A DNA stretch of 64,000 nucleotides from Flaccisagitta enflata (GCA_965153355.1 OZ231127.1:70432001-70496000); one strand, 5' to 3'; positions 11,876-23,132 are shown, numbered from the stretch's first letter. The notes: generated from the sequence alone by a model not told the origin. Translations and numbers: made by a program.

Positions 11876-12130
11876 GGGTTACAAAATCGTCACGGACGAG
11901 GGAAGGTACGGGCGGAAAAGAAAATTACTGAAAAACAAAGCTGGATACACGGCCATCATTACGGACGGACGGACGGACGGATGGACGGACGGACGGACGG
12001 ACGGACGGACGGACGGACGGACGGACGGACGGACGGACGGACGGACGGACGGACGGAAGGACGGACGGACGGACGGACGGACGGACGGACGGACAAAGCC
12101 TCTTATAGAGTTGCGTGTCCGCAACTATAA
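11876..12130 (-). mobile_element. Family H element with long GGAC microsatellite
   Basis: A decayed left end (AACAAAGCTGGATACACGGC at 11934) is followed by about 33 GGAC units (11963-12094), ACAAAGCCTCTTATAGAG and the hairpin AGTTGCG-TGTC-CGCAACT (12109-12126). The stem differs from the AGTCGCG type yet pairs perfectly. Confidence 0.85.
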
Positions 12131-12287
12131 AGAAAGAGAGAAAAAGGAAAAAAAGACAAAAAGAAAAAAAAAAGGTGGGCCCGTGACTGAGTGAGTGGGA
12201 ATAAGGGTTGCCCAAGATAAAGAAATGTGAAGACCACAGAATTAAAAGTGGGCATTTTGATAGAGTCAATATTTAGCCAGGAAAGAG

Positions 12288-12289
<2 letters not shown>

Positions 12290-12343
<54 letters not shown>
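12290..12343 (+). repeat. CT microsatellite
   Basis: Uninterrupted CT dinucleotide run of about 25 units. Confidence 0.95.
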
Positions 12344-12345
<2 letters not shown>

Positions 12346-13009
12346 ATATCCACCGTGTCAAGAGAGGGGTCAGTTACGCGTCCAAGAGGACTTAACGGAG
12401 ATTAAGAGAGTCCAGCGATGGCTAGCGGCTGTTTCCTCCTCTTCTACTCCTACTCCTCCTCCTCGTCGCCTTTAGGCCTTTGCTCAATTCACATCTTGAT
12501 TAAACCTGTGTTTACCGGGTTGAGTGTATTAGGAAAGAAAGAAACAAGCCCAATAGGGCAACGATGCGTCCTAGCTGTGCTCTGAGTGGAGGAAATTTTG
12601 GGGTGGTGACTGGATTTATAGATAAATCTTTGAAATATACAATGAGATATTGTGGCAGTAAGCAATATCAGCAGATCATCTTGATAAAGTTATGAGATCA
12701 CTGCTTTGATGAGTTTTGCATATTGCAGTGCTGATCTTAGAGCTTTTTTATCGCGCTTTCAAAAACTTTTTATTGACATGATTTGAAACATACTAAGAGG
12801 CAAAAAAAAAGCAGCATGAAGGATGAAAAACTTTTTCTTGAAATGAATGTGAGATTATGTATTAGGCGAAGTAACAAAACTTTGATGAAGTTTATATAAG
12901 GGAATGCAAAAGGATTGATTTAAATAAAAATGTATTTAGGAGGTGGGAGGGATGGGGGCAAGATCCACACAATGACTAAAATGGCGCAACTCAAGCGGGA
13001 TTTTTGAGA
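12344..13009. other. Unassigned non-coding sequence
   Basis: A short CTC-rich patch lies at about 12430-12470. The rest has no recognised structure. Confidence 0.4.
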
Positions 13010-13078
13010 TAGGGTTAACGGACGGACATACATACGGACGGACAGACCCTCTTATAGAGATGCGAGGACGCATCTAAA
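13010..13078 (-). mobile_element. Family H element, hairpin-end fragment
   Basis: A short GGAC tract is followed by CCCTCTTATAGAG and the hairpin AGATGCG-AGGA-CGCATCT (13058-13075), then AAAA. This is a third distinct, perfectly paired stem. Confidence 0.8.
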
Positions 13079-13166
13079 AAGAAGAAAGATAGAAGATAAG
13101 AGAGAAAAGAAAGATAGAATGAAAGAAAGAGCTTTTTTAAAGAAAGAAAGAGAAAGAAAGAAAGAG

Positions 13167-13208
<42 letters not shown>

Positions 13209-13640
13209 GAACAGAAAGAATAAAGGAAAGAAAGTAAGAAAGAAACAAAGAAACAAAGACTGAAAGAAAGAAAGAAAAAAAGAAAGAAAGAGAGGAAGTA
13301 AGGAAGAGGAAATAAAGAGTTTACCGGGTTGAGTGTGTAAGGAGAGAGAGAAACAAAAGAGGAAAGAAAGAAAGCAGGAAGGAAAGAGAGGAGGTAAGAA
13401 AGAAAGAGAGGAAGTAAGAAAGAAAAAAGAAAGAAAGAAAGAAAAAAGAAAGAAAGAAAGGAAGAAAGAAAGAAAGAAAGAAAGAAAGAGAGAAAGAAAG
13501 AAAGATAGAAAGAAAGAAAGAAAGAGAGAAAGAATGTAAGAAAGAATGACACTAACAAAGAAAAAAAGAAAGAAGGGAAGACAGAAAAAAACTAAGAAAG
13601 AAAGAAAAAAAAAAAAAAAAAGAGCAAAAAAGAAAGGAAG
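13079..13640 (+). repeat. GAAA-type microsatellite
   Basis: Imperfect GAAA/AAAG tetranucleotide array, interrupted around 13240-13340. It starts immediately at the A-rich end of a family H hairpin, so it may have grown from that flank. Confidence 0.9.
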
Positions 13641-13897
13641 AGTAAAAGAAGAATGAACGTAGGTTTAATGCACGTGCGTCGTTCGATGAGGTGTGTGATT
13701 GTGTGAAGTTCCCAGCCATTTAAAGAATGAGAACTGGGGAAGTTGATGCGTCGGTCTGTCGGTCGGTTTGTCTGTCGGTTCGTTTATGTGGTCCGGATCC
13801 GTCGGTCGATAGGTTAACCCACATTCTCCAATCGCTCGGTGAAAGTGAGGTAATCAACCTCAGTTACTGGACTGAAAATGGGTGAGGAAAAAGAAAG

Positions 13898-13899
<2 letters not shown>

Positions 13900-13967
<68 letters not shown>
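13900..13967 (+). repeat. GA microsatellite
   Basis: Uninterrupted GA dinucleotide run of about 33 units. Confidence 0.95.
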
Positions 13968-13971
<4 letters not shown>

Positions 13972-14745
13972 ACAAGAAGGGTCGATTTTGTGTGGCCTTT
14001 TCAACGTACAGTAGATGTCGTCTATACTTGGAAATACGGGGGCCCTCATATCCTAACTCTCATTTGTGTCAATGAGATGAAACTGTATGTGTATAATGCT
14101 TATGTCCTATACGGTTGACGATGGGGTATGGTAGCTCTGTGGATAGAAAATTCTTTTGAATACAGTAGATCTCGTCTATACTTGAGATAATGGGGGCAAG
14201 CATTGTAGAAACACAAATGAAGCCAGGGGAGTGATATTTGAAACATACACTAATAAAGAGATGGTTTATTGCCTATGATAGCTGGTTGCCATGGAAACAC
14301 ATTTCTATGTATTTTCGCTAAAATATCAATATTTTGAGAAATTTTTTGAGGGAACATTGCTTAAAATAAAATTTGCTACAACTTTCCCCCAGTATGTTCC
14401 GCAAGAATGTCGCTCGTTTCGCGGTTGCTAGGGGTCGTCACACATGGATACGCTCCCTAGCAATGGCCAAATGAGCGATATTCTTACAGAACATACCAGA
14501 GATATCACAATTTTTTGTTTTTCAGTATCGACCAGGTCGATCTAATCATGGTCGATCCAAAAAAAAGTATCTTCTCAGTATCGACCATAGGGCGATTTTT
14601 TGCTAGTTAGCCCTTTTCCCATGTACAGATTTTGTTTACTGTCAGAGCAACATGTTTTAGAAACCAGCCGCTATCACAAGATTAGATATTTGAGATTTTT
14701 ACCTTGGCCTTGTAAGTTTGTAGTTACCATGCCACTAAAAAAAAA

Positions 14746-15250
14746 AACAGGTCGCCCAAGGGCAATACGTGGTCAGCGATACCCGTTGCCCTGCTTTACA
14801 TGGTTATAAATTGGAATGAGAGGCAGGGCTGCGGCCCCGAAGGGGACGAAGACCTGTAGAACACAGGGGACTTTCGTTCGTTGTTTGTCCATCCGCCCGC
14901 CCTGCCCTCTCAGGCCTGAAATATCCTCTCAGGCCTGAAATCCCTCTCAGGCCTGAAATCTGCCCTCTCAGGCCTTGAATCTGAAGAGGCAGATTTCAGG
15001 CCTGAGAGGGCAGGTGAGCCTGAGAGAATGGGTTTCAGGTCTGAAAGGGCAAATTTCAGGCCTGAGAGGGCGGATTCAAGCCCTGAGAGGGCAGATTTCA
15101 GGCCTGAGAAGGCAGATTTTAAGCCTGAGAGGGCAGATTTCAGCCCTGTGAGGGCCTGGGGGGGACAAACGAACGAACGAACGGACAAACGAACAAACGA
15201 AAGTCCCCTGTGTTCTACAGGACTTCGTCCCCTTCGGGGCCGCTGCCCAA
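14746..15250 (+). mobile_element. Family F element, 21-bp core that reverses
   Basis: The end module ACAGGTCGCCCAAGGGCAAT plus GGTCAGCGATACCCGTTGCC leads to the left arm GCGGCCCCGAAGGGGAC...ACACAGGGGACTTTCGTTCG (14831-14880). The 21-mer array runs as CTCTCAGGCCTGAAATCTGCC-type units up to about 14987. From there it runs on the opposite strand to 15155. The right arm (15161-15248) is the inverted copy of the left, including GAAC units and CCCCTTCGGGGCCGCTGCCC. Confidence 0.85.
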
Positions 15251-15259
15251 AAAAAGGCG

Positions 15260-15538
15260 CACTTTTGCATAACTAATTTTACCTATGAATCCTACAAAAA
15301 CTAAATGAAATCTTAGGTCATCTGAAAGTTAAAAGTACTTTCATTTGGCACCAATCTGGTATTGCTATCTTTATTTGTTTAGAAATGGCATTATTTTGAG
15401 TGAAAACATTGCCCCTTTCAGCTTTGCGATCCATAAATAAAAATGCATTTTAGCAAATTAATGCTTGTCTTTGAAAGGCTCTAGCTTCTAAACTGTTTGA
15501 GATACAGACTTAGAATTGGTCTAAATTGAAAGATTTTT
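15260..15538. other. Unassigned AT-rich interior of the pogo-like element
   Basis: No coding or repeat structure was recognised. Confidence 0.35.
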
Positions 15539-15604
15539 ACTCGCTGCCTAGCGACTCTAAGAGGGTGTGTCCCTTGGTCTGTCTGAATATCTGAATGTCT
15601 GAAT

Positions 15605-15740
15605 TAGGGATGTGGAAGCGGTCAATTTTAATGCCGCTTCCACCGCTTCCGCTTCCGCTTCCGCTTCCATTTCATAGTTCAAATACTAGTAGCTATCCCA
15701 TCCTCTAAATTGGAAGCGGTCAATCGCTTCCACATCCCTA
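15605..15740. mobile_element. 136-bp hAT-type MITE, copy 1
   Basis: The ends TAGGGATGTGGAAGCGGT and CGCTTCCACATCCCTA are inverted. GTCTGAAT flanks both sides (15597-15604 and 15741-15748), an 8-bp target duplication. A CCGCTTCCGCTTCC hexamer run lies inside. A related copy is at 41569-41708. Confidence 0.85.
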
Positions 15741-15834
15741 GTCTGAATGTCTGTATGAAGAAGGAATATTTTGATGATGTGAAATCGACTGAAAAACGGA
15801 TTTCTGACCATCACAGCTCCTGCCTGGCGTCAAT

Positions 15835-15927
15835 ACAGCCCACTTATATACTGCCCCTGCCCACTCGCATCACTTCCCCTACCCAACAGCGACTACGGAT
15901 TGGCCGTGTATCCGGCCTTGTTTTATA
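15835..15927 (+). mobile_element. Family H element, right-end fragment
   Basis: It retains the CTGCCCCTGCCCAC block and the right end CCGTGTATCCGGCCTTGTTT. The matching hairpin end may be the diverged stem-loop at 15539-15556 (ACTCGCT-GCCT-AGCGACT, one mismatch). The MITE at 15605 separates the two. Confidence 0.65.
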
Positions 15928-16394
15928 ACTTTTTTTCTTAATTTACTCAGAGATCAGACTCATTACTTAATTAATGCTAGCTTCTTTTGCACCAGAAAAA
16001 AGACAAAAAAAATCGACCCAATACATTTGCGCTTTGGTGAATCAGGAAGATTTTTTTTAAATATAGGAAATTGACCCGATTAATCGTCTAGGCGATAGTA
16101 TCGTGACATCTCTGGAACATACTGTGGGAAAGTTGTAGCAAATTTGATTTTAAGCAATGTTCCCTGAAAAAATCTCTCAAAATATTTCTATTTTAGCGAG
16201 AATACATGGAAATGTGTTTCCATGGCAACCAACTATCATGGGGAATTAAGCATTCTTTGTTTAGTCTATGATCCAAATATCGCTCCCCTGCCTTCATTCG
16301 TCTTTCCACAATGCTCGCCCCCATTATCTCAAGTCTAGACGAGATCTACTGTATACAAAATCAAATCCGCTCTGCTTAAACAGATGCTGGAATA

Positions 16395-16490
16395 GGTCTA
16401 GTGGTTAACTCACTTGACTTCAAGTTCATTCTGATCAGTTTATTTCTTTAAAGGTTCTAGGTTCGAATCCCAACCTGATTTTTCAATTGA
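16395..16490 (+). other. tRNA-like promoter motifs (possible SINE head)
   Basis: A TAGTGGTTAACTC stretch resembles an A box. GGTTCTAGGTTCGAATCC about 55 bases on contains a B-box match (GGTTCGAATCC). The acceptor, anticodon and T stems do not pair well enough for a working tRNA, so I read this as a tRNA-derived relic or SINE head within the outer pogo-like element. Confidence 0.4.
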
Positions 16491-16809
16491 AGCAGTTAGA
16501 TGAAGCTGAAATTCTGCCATAAAAGTGATTGAAACTTATGTTTTATGATTAAAGTTTTTTTTGTAAGGTAAGCCGTATGGGGAAGCCACACCCCTTCGTC
16601 AATCCCTTAGGGTCTATACAATACACCAGCATAATATCAGTCCCCTTACTGTACTGATGCTCAGGTTATGCGCTCCCCCGTATTTCAAAGTCTAGACGGC
16701 ATCTACTGTACATTCCTTTCATATCATTTTCCCTGTTTAGGTCAGTCCGTAGGTAAATATGAAGGAGGGCGAAGGTAGGTGATGCGATTTCGTAGATTTC
16801 GCATCTGTT

Positions 16810-17290
16810 TTTTCTTTCTTCTTTTTTTTTTCTTCTTTCTTCTTCTTTCTTCTTCTTTCTTCTTCTTCTTCTTCTTCTTCTTCTTCTTCTTCTTCTTCTT
16901 CTTCTTCTTCTTCTTCTTCTTTCCCTTCTTCTTCTTCTTCTTCTTCTTCTTCTTCTTCTTCTTCTTCTTCTTCTTTCATCTTCTTCTTCTTTCTTCTTCC
17001 TCTTCTTTCTTCTTCTTCTTCTTCTTCTTCTTCTTCTTCTTCTTCTTCTTCTTCTTCTTCTTCTTCTTCTTCTTCTTCTTCTTTCTTCTTCTTCTTCTTC
17101 TTCTTCTTTTTTCATTTTCTTTTTTCTTTTTCATTTTCATTTTCATTTTCTTTTCTTTTTCTTTTTCTTCTTCTTCTTCTTCTTCTTCTTCTTCTTCTTC
17201 TTCTTCTTCTTCTTCTTTTTCCTCCTCTTCTCCTTCTTTTTTTCTTTTACTTCTTCTTCTCCCTCTTCTTTCTTTCTTCTCCTTCTACCT
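16810..17290 (+). repeat. TTC trinucleotide array
   Basis: About 480 bp of TTC with occasional extra T or C. Long Phe, Ser, Leu, Glu or Arg frames on both strands follow from the repeat and are not genes. Confidence 0.95.
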
Positions 17291-17462
17291 TTCACCCTCC
17301 ACATTTCCCTCTACTTTATTTTTATCGATCGTCATATTTCACGGAGAGAGACAATGACGGGGACACCGGAAGGCGTCCCGTAGTGCGGCAGTAAATTTAC
17401 GTCCAACTCACCTTTACACCCACTTGATGACATTCTCTTGCCCCTCTCCATTTATCGTTTTT

Positions 17463-17646
17463 AGTCGCGTGCTACGCGACTCTACACCCCGCTTTGTCGG
17501 TTACTCCGTCGGTCCGTCACACTTTACTTTTTTTTTTTTACTTTTTGCGGTCTTGGGCCTCACTGCTCCTGCCCAAATGATCGAGTGACCTCAGAGACGG
17601 CTCCTGCCCACCCGCACGCGGGGTAGACGTGTATCCGGCCTTGTTT
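17463..17646 (+). mobile_element. Family H element, near complete
   Basis: The hairpin AGTCGCG-TGCTA-CGCGACT (17463-17481) is followed by CTACACCCCGCTTTGTCGGT, only two or three microsatellite-like units, CACACTTTACTT, GCTCCTGCCCAAATG, GCTCCTGCCCACCCGCACGC and the right end GTGTATCCGGCCTTGTTT. At 184 bp with almost no microsatellite, it is a good reference for the family. Confidence 0.85.
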
Positions 17647-18640
17647 ATCTAAATAACTTAGAAATATGTAACCTGGCCATGATGATCGATGAACTCTTAG
17701 ACAGGAAACGAAGTTGAACGGTGGCGATCTAATGTACATTTAAAGACTTGACTTACTCTTAAAGCCTTGACATTCTGCTGATAACCCAATTCCCGTGTTC
17801 ACCTTTTGCTTTAGAATCAAGACTTGTTTGTTGTGAACGTTCTTATATATTTTTTGGCCACTTAACTTCCTTCAGTCTCTTGCATCCTTTCTTGACTCTT
17901 GACTCTTCCTTGAAATGTCGTTGGCATTCCACAGGATTGACTCATTTGACTTAACGGTTACTGGCTTCTTGGTCTTGGTCCCCAAGCACGTGCACGTGCC
18001 TCTTTCGGTTCCGTCGATCGGGTGGACTTCTCAGCCCACCATTCTCTTTTACAATTACGCTACGAGTCATTCGAATTATTTTAGGAGCATTGCATTACAG
18101 TGTAGGTGATTTGTCATTTTCAAACTCGTTGTAATTATTTTTGAAAGGGCGATTATAGTTATGTTCATTTGTCTTTATTATTTATTAAGTTTTATTAATC
18201 AAGTTTTAAGCTGTCTCCACCTACCAACTCCGTCGCATCAAATCAACGCGACCCCACTCCCTTTTACTGTGAAAGAGAGAAGCTATTCTGAATAACGATT
18301 CGCTGTCACCATTCAACCATTCAAAGCCTAGAATTCATTTTAAAAACGCAGTTTTCACCGATTTCCGCTCTTTCAATGCCAAATTTTGTCAGCCTTCTTG
18401 GTCATACCTATCGCGGTACCTCTCTAGCTGTCATCTATTTCGCCCGTTCACCCCTCTCTTTGATCATTCCCCGTTAGATGTTTTTGTAATGAAACCCGTT
18501 CACCCCTCTCTTTATTCATGCTTAGATGTCTTTAATGACATCCTTTCACCCCTCTCTGTATTCACGCTTAACCTCGTTAGATGTCGTTAGTGACACCCTG
18601 TCAACCTTTGGTCAAAAACGGTGGCGGGAAAAACTCTCAA
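17647..18640. other. Unassigned non-coding sequence
   Basis: TTCACCCCTCTCTTT-like words recur three times in 18440-18570. No conserved coding signal was seen. Confidence 0.4.
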
Positions 18641-18647
18641 GAGATCA

Positions 18648-18720
18648 CGCCAACAACAACAAAAACAGCAACAACAACAAGAACAACAACGACAACAAAA
18701 ACAATAACAACAACAACAAC
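18648..18720 (+). repeat. AAC-type trinucleotide run
   Basis: Imperfect AAC/ACA array with G interruptions. Confidence 0.85.
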
Positions 18721-18865
18721 CTCCTCAGGGATCACGTCATGACACGTCAACGACGCGTTAATGACGTGAAACGAAATAAGAAGTGCTTTGGAAATGCCCT
18801 TTGCCGCGCGATAAAAACCACGCCGTCGAAAGTAGAAACAGTTAGTGGGCAAATTGGTCTTTTTA

Positions 18866-18935
18866 TATGCGTCCACGTATCTCTATAAGAGGCTTTGTCC
18901 GTCCGTTGGTTGGTCGGTCGGTCTGTGGACACAAG
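18866..18935 (+). mobile_element. Family H element, hairpin-end fragment
   Basis: An imperfect hairpin around 18866-18883 precedes CTCTATAAGAGGCTTTGTCC and GGTTGGTCGGTCGGTC. The right end is missing. Confidence 0.6.
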
Positions 18936-19151
18936 TCATATATGGTGAAAACTCAAGGGAATCACGCAAAATGTTAAGTCATTGCATCATGCCACATGAT
19001 TGATGCAATATTACATTGTTCTTAATAAGCTAAGCAGCATGTGGACGCATCGTTGTACCCCCGGGGTACTTACTTGTTTTTTTGTACTTCTGTAAATTCT
19101 TGGTTGTGGTTAGGAGCAAACGAGACAGAGGAGACATTTGTGTCGGTTTTT

Positions 19152-19402
19152 AGGTGCGACAAAGCACCTCTATAACTGGCTGTGTCCGTTGGTCGGTTGG
19201 TCGGTCGGTCGGTTGGGCGGTCGGGCGGTTGGTCGGTCGGTCGGTTGGTTGGTCGGTTGGTCGGTTGGTCCCCTTTTTACTTTTTTGGCGTTTTTGAGCT
19301 TTTTGAGCTTACGGCTCCTGCCCAAATGCTTCAGTTACCTTCTTCAGCACTGCTCCTGCCCACCCGCACGCGACTAGGGTAGCCGTGTATCCGGCCTTGT
19401 TT
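19152..19402 (+). mobile_element. Family H element, first of a head-to-tail pair
   Basis: The hairpin AGGTGC-GACAAA-GCACCT (19152-19169) is followed by CTATAACTGGCTGTGTCC, a GGTC/GGTT microsatellite (19189-19268), GCTCCTGCCCAAATG, GCTCCTGCCCACCCGCACGC and GTGTATCCGGCCTTGTTT. The stem is a different sequence from that of the next copy. Confidence 0.85.
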
Positions 19403-19405
19403 TTT

Positions 19406-19605
19406 AGTCGCATGCTAGGCGACTCTTCACCCGCTTTGGCAGTCGGTCGGTCGGTCGGTCGGTCGGTTGGTTGGTCCCCAGCCCTGTTTACCTTTTCGGT
19501 GTATTTGAGCGGTTTGAGCTCACTGCTCCTGCCAAAATGCCCTAATGACCTTCTCCATCACTGCCCCTGCCCTCCCGCTCGCGACTTGGGTAGTCATGTG
19601 GAATG
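19406..19605 (+). mobile_element. Family H element, second of a head-to-tail pair
   Basis: It starts 3 bases after the previous copy. The stem AGTCGC-ATGCTAG-GCGACT (19406-19424) is followed by CACCCGCTTTGGCAG, a GGTC array (19444-19475), CTGCTCCTGCC and CTGCCCCTGCCC. The right end is decayed (GGTAGTCATGTGGAATG). Confidence 0.8.
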
Positions 19606-19990
19606 AATGTAATTGTATTTTGATGAAAGAAATAAAATCATTGTTATTGAAGTTCACATCATTACCATCTTCTTTGTGTCAAACAAAATACAAACGGGAC
19701 TGACATGACTGTACAAACAGAAACTTTCTGTACAAACAGAAAGACATACGCCAACTGAACCAGGCCTTTTTAATGACGACGAGAACCTCAAACAACTAAA
19801 ACAAGCCACACATTTTCAACTTGACCCTCTTTTTCTTCCCCATTTCCTTCACATAAAACTAATCTGGAACGAGTCTGTGGCATTTAAGGTGATCCTTCGT
19901 GCACACATCAACTCCAGGCGACGGCGAAGGACTTTATCAAACACGCAAAAGTGGGGCTTTTTTTTTTGTATTTATGCATTTATATTGACT
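19606..19990. other. Unassigned non-coding sequence
   Basis: No repeat or coding structure was recognised. Confidence 0.4.
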
Positions 19991-20089
19991 AGAGGTATTT
20001 GGCAAACGACCTTACAGTCCTTAAGCCTTTGTTAAACAGAACGCGAACGAGGAGGAAAGGTTGTCGTCTCGTCGTCATTGTCGTCGTCT

Positions 20090-20388
<299 letters not shown>

Positions 20389-20449
20389 GTCCGCGCGCGC
20401 GAGCGCACACACACACACACAGACACACAGACACAGACACACAGACACA

Positions 20450-20491
<42 letters not shown>

Positions 20492-20498
20492 GACACAA

Positions 20499-20582
<84 letters not shown>

Positions 20583-20600
20583 ACACACGCGCCTGCACGC
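20389..20600 (+). repeat. CA dinucleotide array with CG-rich start
   Basis: CCGCGCGCGCGAGCGCACAC at the left edge passes into about 185 bp of CA with a few AG and TC interruptions. The CG plus CA composition favours Z-DNA. Confidence 0.95.
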
Positions 20601-21043
20601 GCACACGCACACGTGGCACGATAGCGACACGACAGGCAGCGTATTCATTCTATCTAGATTATCTTGACGGTACTATTAATTTCATCAACATGCTGATAAT
20701 GTATAGAAATGAGCCGTCGTTGGAGGGCACCATCTGGATAAAATGTCATTTCATTATGCAAAAAGAAAAAAAAGGAGTCGAGTCGGGCGACTGTGAAAGG
20801 AGTGAAGAAAAAGTTACAAGAAGATCAGGATGATGCCGTTCACACTGTTTGCCGTTTATTCTTTTTCACACACATGTACGTTCTTTCTACCTTTGTGACA
20901 CGAATGCATACTATGCGCACATACATCATTGATAATGCTATGCTCACAAAGAGCTCAGCTTTATGCTTAGTTCTTATTCATTCACCAGTTATTTCGCCCG
21001 CGGGATCCTTATTCGGAACTTGATTAGATTGAGGTCAAACTGA
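20601..21043. other. Unassigned non-coding sequence
   Basis: No coding or repeat structure was recognised. Confidence 0.4.
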
Positions 21044-21201
21044 AGGTGTGTCTGCATTAATCAGCTTATTCGGATATTTTATTTGAATGTCAATATCCGG
21101 ATATTTCATGTAGTAAATTTTGTAAATTCACTATGTAGAATATCCAGATATTGATATCCAGATAAAATATCCAAATAATATGGTGAATGCAGACGCACCC
21201 T
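21044..21201. mobile_element. Short inverted-repeat MITE
   Basis: AAGGTGTGTCTGCATTAATC at the left and AATGCAGACGCACCCTTA at the right are inverted copies with a few differences. Both continue inward through an AATA...GGATATTTTAT block. The interior holds further ATATCCGGATAT-type palindromes. No clear target duplication was seen, so the superfamily is open. Confidence 0.7.
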
Positions 21202-22339
21202 TAAAAGGCTTCCCAGCGATTTGGATAGTCAGCCACTTGCATTGTCAACGCATACAGTTGCACCTCACACTTAAGGATCCGCAAGTATGCTTCCAACAGG
21301 TAACGCGGGGTGACAAATCATCCCGGATGGGTGGGCAGGAGTATACATTCCCCTATACACATGGATGGGTGGAAAGGTTCGTACTGTTCCCCCCTCCATA
21401 CGCCCACACACAAAAACAAACTTACAGTCAGGGTCCGGCAAAATTTTTGGCTGCCTACAAGCAGGATTTTCCAGTGGCTTCCTGCCTACAATAGAATTGA
21501 ATAATTTTCAAACGTTTTTGATACCTTCTATGTTCAAAATTAAAAATTTATTCAAAATCTCTCTCAAATCCAACTAATTGGAAACTATAAAACAAAGTTT
21601 TGATATTCAGATAAAAATTTTTTTTTAAAATTTCCATAACAAATTCTTCATATATTTTTTTCTCCTGCCCACATAAATCGCTTGCTGCCTACGAGCAATG
21701 CTCGCGTGCTCGGGCACTTTGCCGTACCCTGCTTACAGTCATGCTTAATGCTCATTTTTACATTTCCCAACTTGATTATTACAGACCAACGGACCGATGG
21801 ATTGACCAACGAACCAATGGATGGACAAAGCCCCTTTTGGAGTCGCGAGGTTGCCACTAAAAACAGATCTGGTTCCCTGATCTGGTTCCTTGACCCTTAA
21901 TTGTTTTGTTTTGAATTGTTTGTTTTGTTTTGTTCATCCAATAATTTCATTGAAAATCAGTTAGAATTGGATTTTACTATGGCCGAGCAACTGAGTGCTT
22001 TTTTGCGGAAAAAAATGGTGGTTAATCTGGCTATTGTACACATAGATTGAGTTAAGACAAGTCTCGGGAAAGAGGAGACGTTGTCGTTGAGAAAGAAAAC
22101 GTCAATCAGAGAGTCGATAAACTGCGTTGATGAAGTGCCAACTGACTTGCTGGCTCTTTCAAGCATGAGACGCTTCACAGTGCGCAGAGTGGCAACTAAC
22201 TTACTGGCTCCTTCATGCAAAAGATACTCCAAAAGATATTCATTGAACCTCTGGATCCCATAAGCATGAGACTCAACGTGTCCTTAATGACACAATTTCG
22301 CTCCAAAAAAGCTTTTGGACACTATAGAATTTAGCAATT
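21202..22339. other. Unassigned non-coding sequence
   Basis: Apart from the family H fragment at 21780-21858, no coding or repeat structure was recognised. Confidence 0.4.
21780..21858 (-). mobile_element. Family H element, hairpin-end fragment
   Basis: GACCAACGGACCGATGG-type tetramers, then ACAAAGCCCCTTTTGGAG and a weakened hairpin AGTCGCGAGGTTGCCACT (21841-21858), then AAAA. Confidence 0.65.
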
Positions 22340-22781
22340 AGATAGGCTGGAGGCTAGAATTAGGGCTTTGAGGCTGAGATTTGAGCCTCAAGGCAGGGAT
22401 TTGAGCCTTAAGGCTGAGGTTTGAGCCTTGAGGCTGGGATTTGAGCCTCAAGGCTGGGATTTGAGCCTCGAGACAGGGATTTGAGCCTCAAGGCAGGGAT
22501 TTGAGCTTCAAGGCTGGGAATTGAGCCTCGGGGCTGACATTTGAGCCTCAAGGCTTGGATTTGAGCCTCGAGACTGGGATTTGAGCCTCAAGACTGAAAT
22601 TTGAGCTTCGAGGTTGGGGTTTGAGCTTTGAAGCTGGGATTTGAGCCTCGACACTAGGATTTGGGCCTCTTGGGGGGGGGGGGTGGGGACGAAGAAGAAG
22701 AAGGAGGAGGAGGAGGAGGAGAAGGAGAAATTTTCGCTATGTGTGAAAGCATAGGTTATTGGCTCCTTCGGGGCCGCTGCC
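22340..22781 (+). mobile_element. Family F element, 20-bp core, left arm missing
   Basis: About 16 units of GAGCCTCAAGGCTGGGATTT run to about 22665. They are followed by a G-run, a GGA-rich patch, and the right arm AAAGCATAGGTTATTGGC plus CTTCGGGGCCGCTGCC (22746-22781). I see no matching left arm upstream. Confidence 0.75.
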
Positions 22782-23132
22782 AAATAAAACAAGATAACAA
22801 CCAACAGCCTATCATCCTATTTGGGAGATTGTGCACTTTCCAATCTCGCACATCCCCTCGACGAGATTTTGAATTTTTGATGCAATTTTTTATGTCATTC
22901 TCTCAAGTGAATCGTTGTTCATGTAAATCATATTGTAGCTGCAGTAAAAGTTATTGCAACGGCAGTGCGGTAATTATTGATGAAATGGTAACATTGATTA
23001 AAAATCAATGATTATGCCATTTCATCTCTTCATTCCGTTTCATTTTTATTTTCTATCGTCTCGGTAATATGCTTAGCTACTTGGGTGTTGTTGACCTCGT
23101 ACAAAACTGGTCGCACGGTTTTCAGGTTTGTG
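22782..23132. other. Unassigned non-coding sequence
   Basis: No coding or repeat structure was recognised. Confidence 0.4.

Larger units (their letters stand above)
14163..16351. mobile_element. Inner TA-flanked inverted-repeat element (pogo-like ends)
   Basis: Ends CAGTAGATCTCGTCTA and TAGACGAGATCTACTG are inverted copies flanked by TA. Arms of about 300-380 bp (14163-14540 and 16085-16351) share landmarks such as TTGCCATGGAAACACA. The middle carries a family F element (14746-15250), a 136-bp hAT-type MITE and a family H fragment, which account for its length. No transposase is visible. Confidence 0.65.
14009..16708. mobile_element. Outer TA-flanked inverted-repeat element (pogo-like ends)
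   Basis: It starts CAGTAGATGTCGTCTA and ends with the inverted counterpart TAGACGGCATCTACTG. Both ends are flanked by TA (14007-14008 and 16709-16710), as in Tc1/mariner/pogo insertions. The match extends about 35 bases to a GGGGGC block. No transposase is visible. It contains a second element with nearly the same ends at 14163-16351 plus several younger insertions. Confidence 0.6.

Noticed and set aside
16395-16490. Functional tRNA gene
   Set aside because: The box motifs are present, but acceptor, anticodon and T stems pair poorly.
16666-17357. Poly-Phe, poly-Arg and poly-Glu frames
   Set aside because: These are products of the TTC array only.
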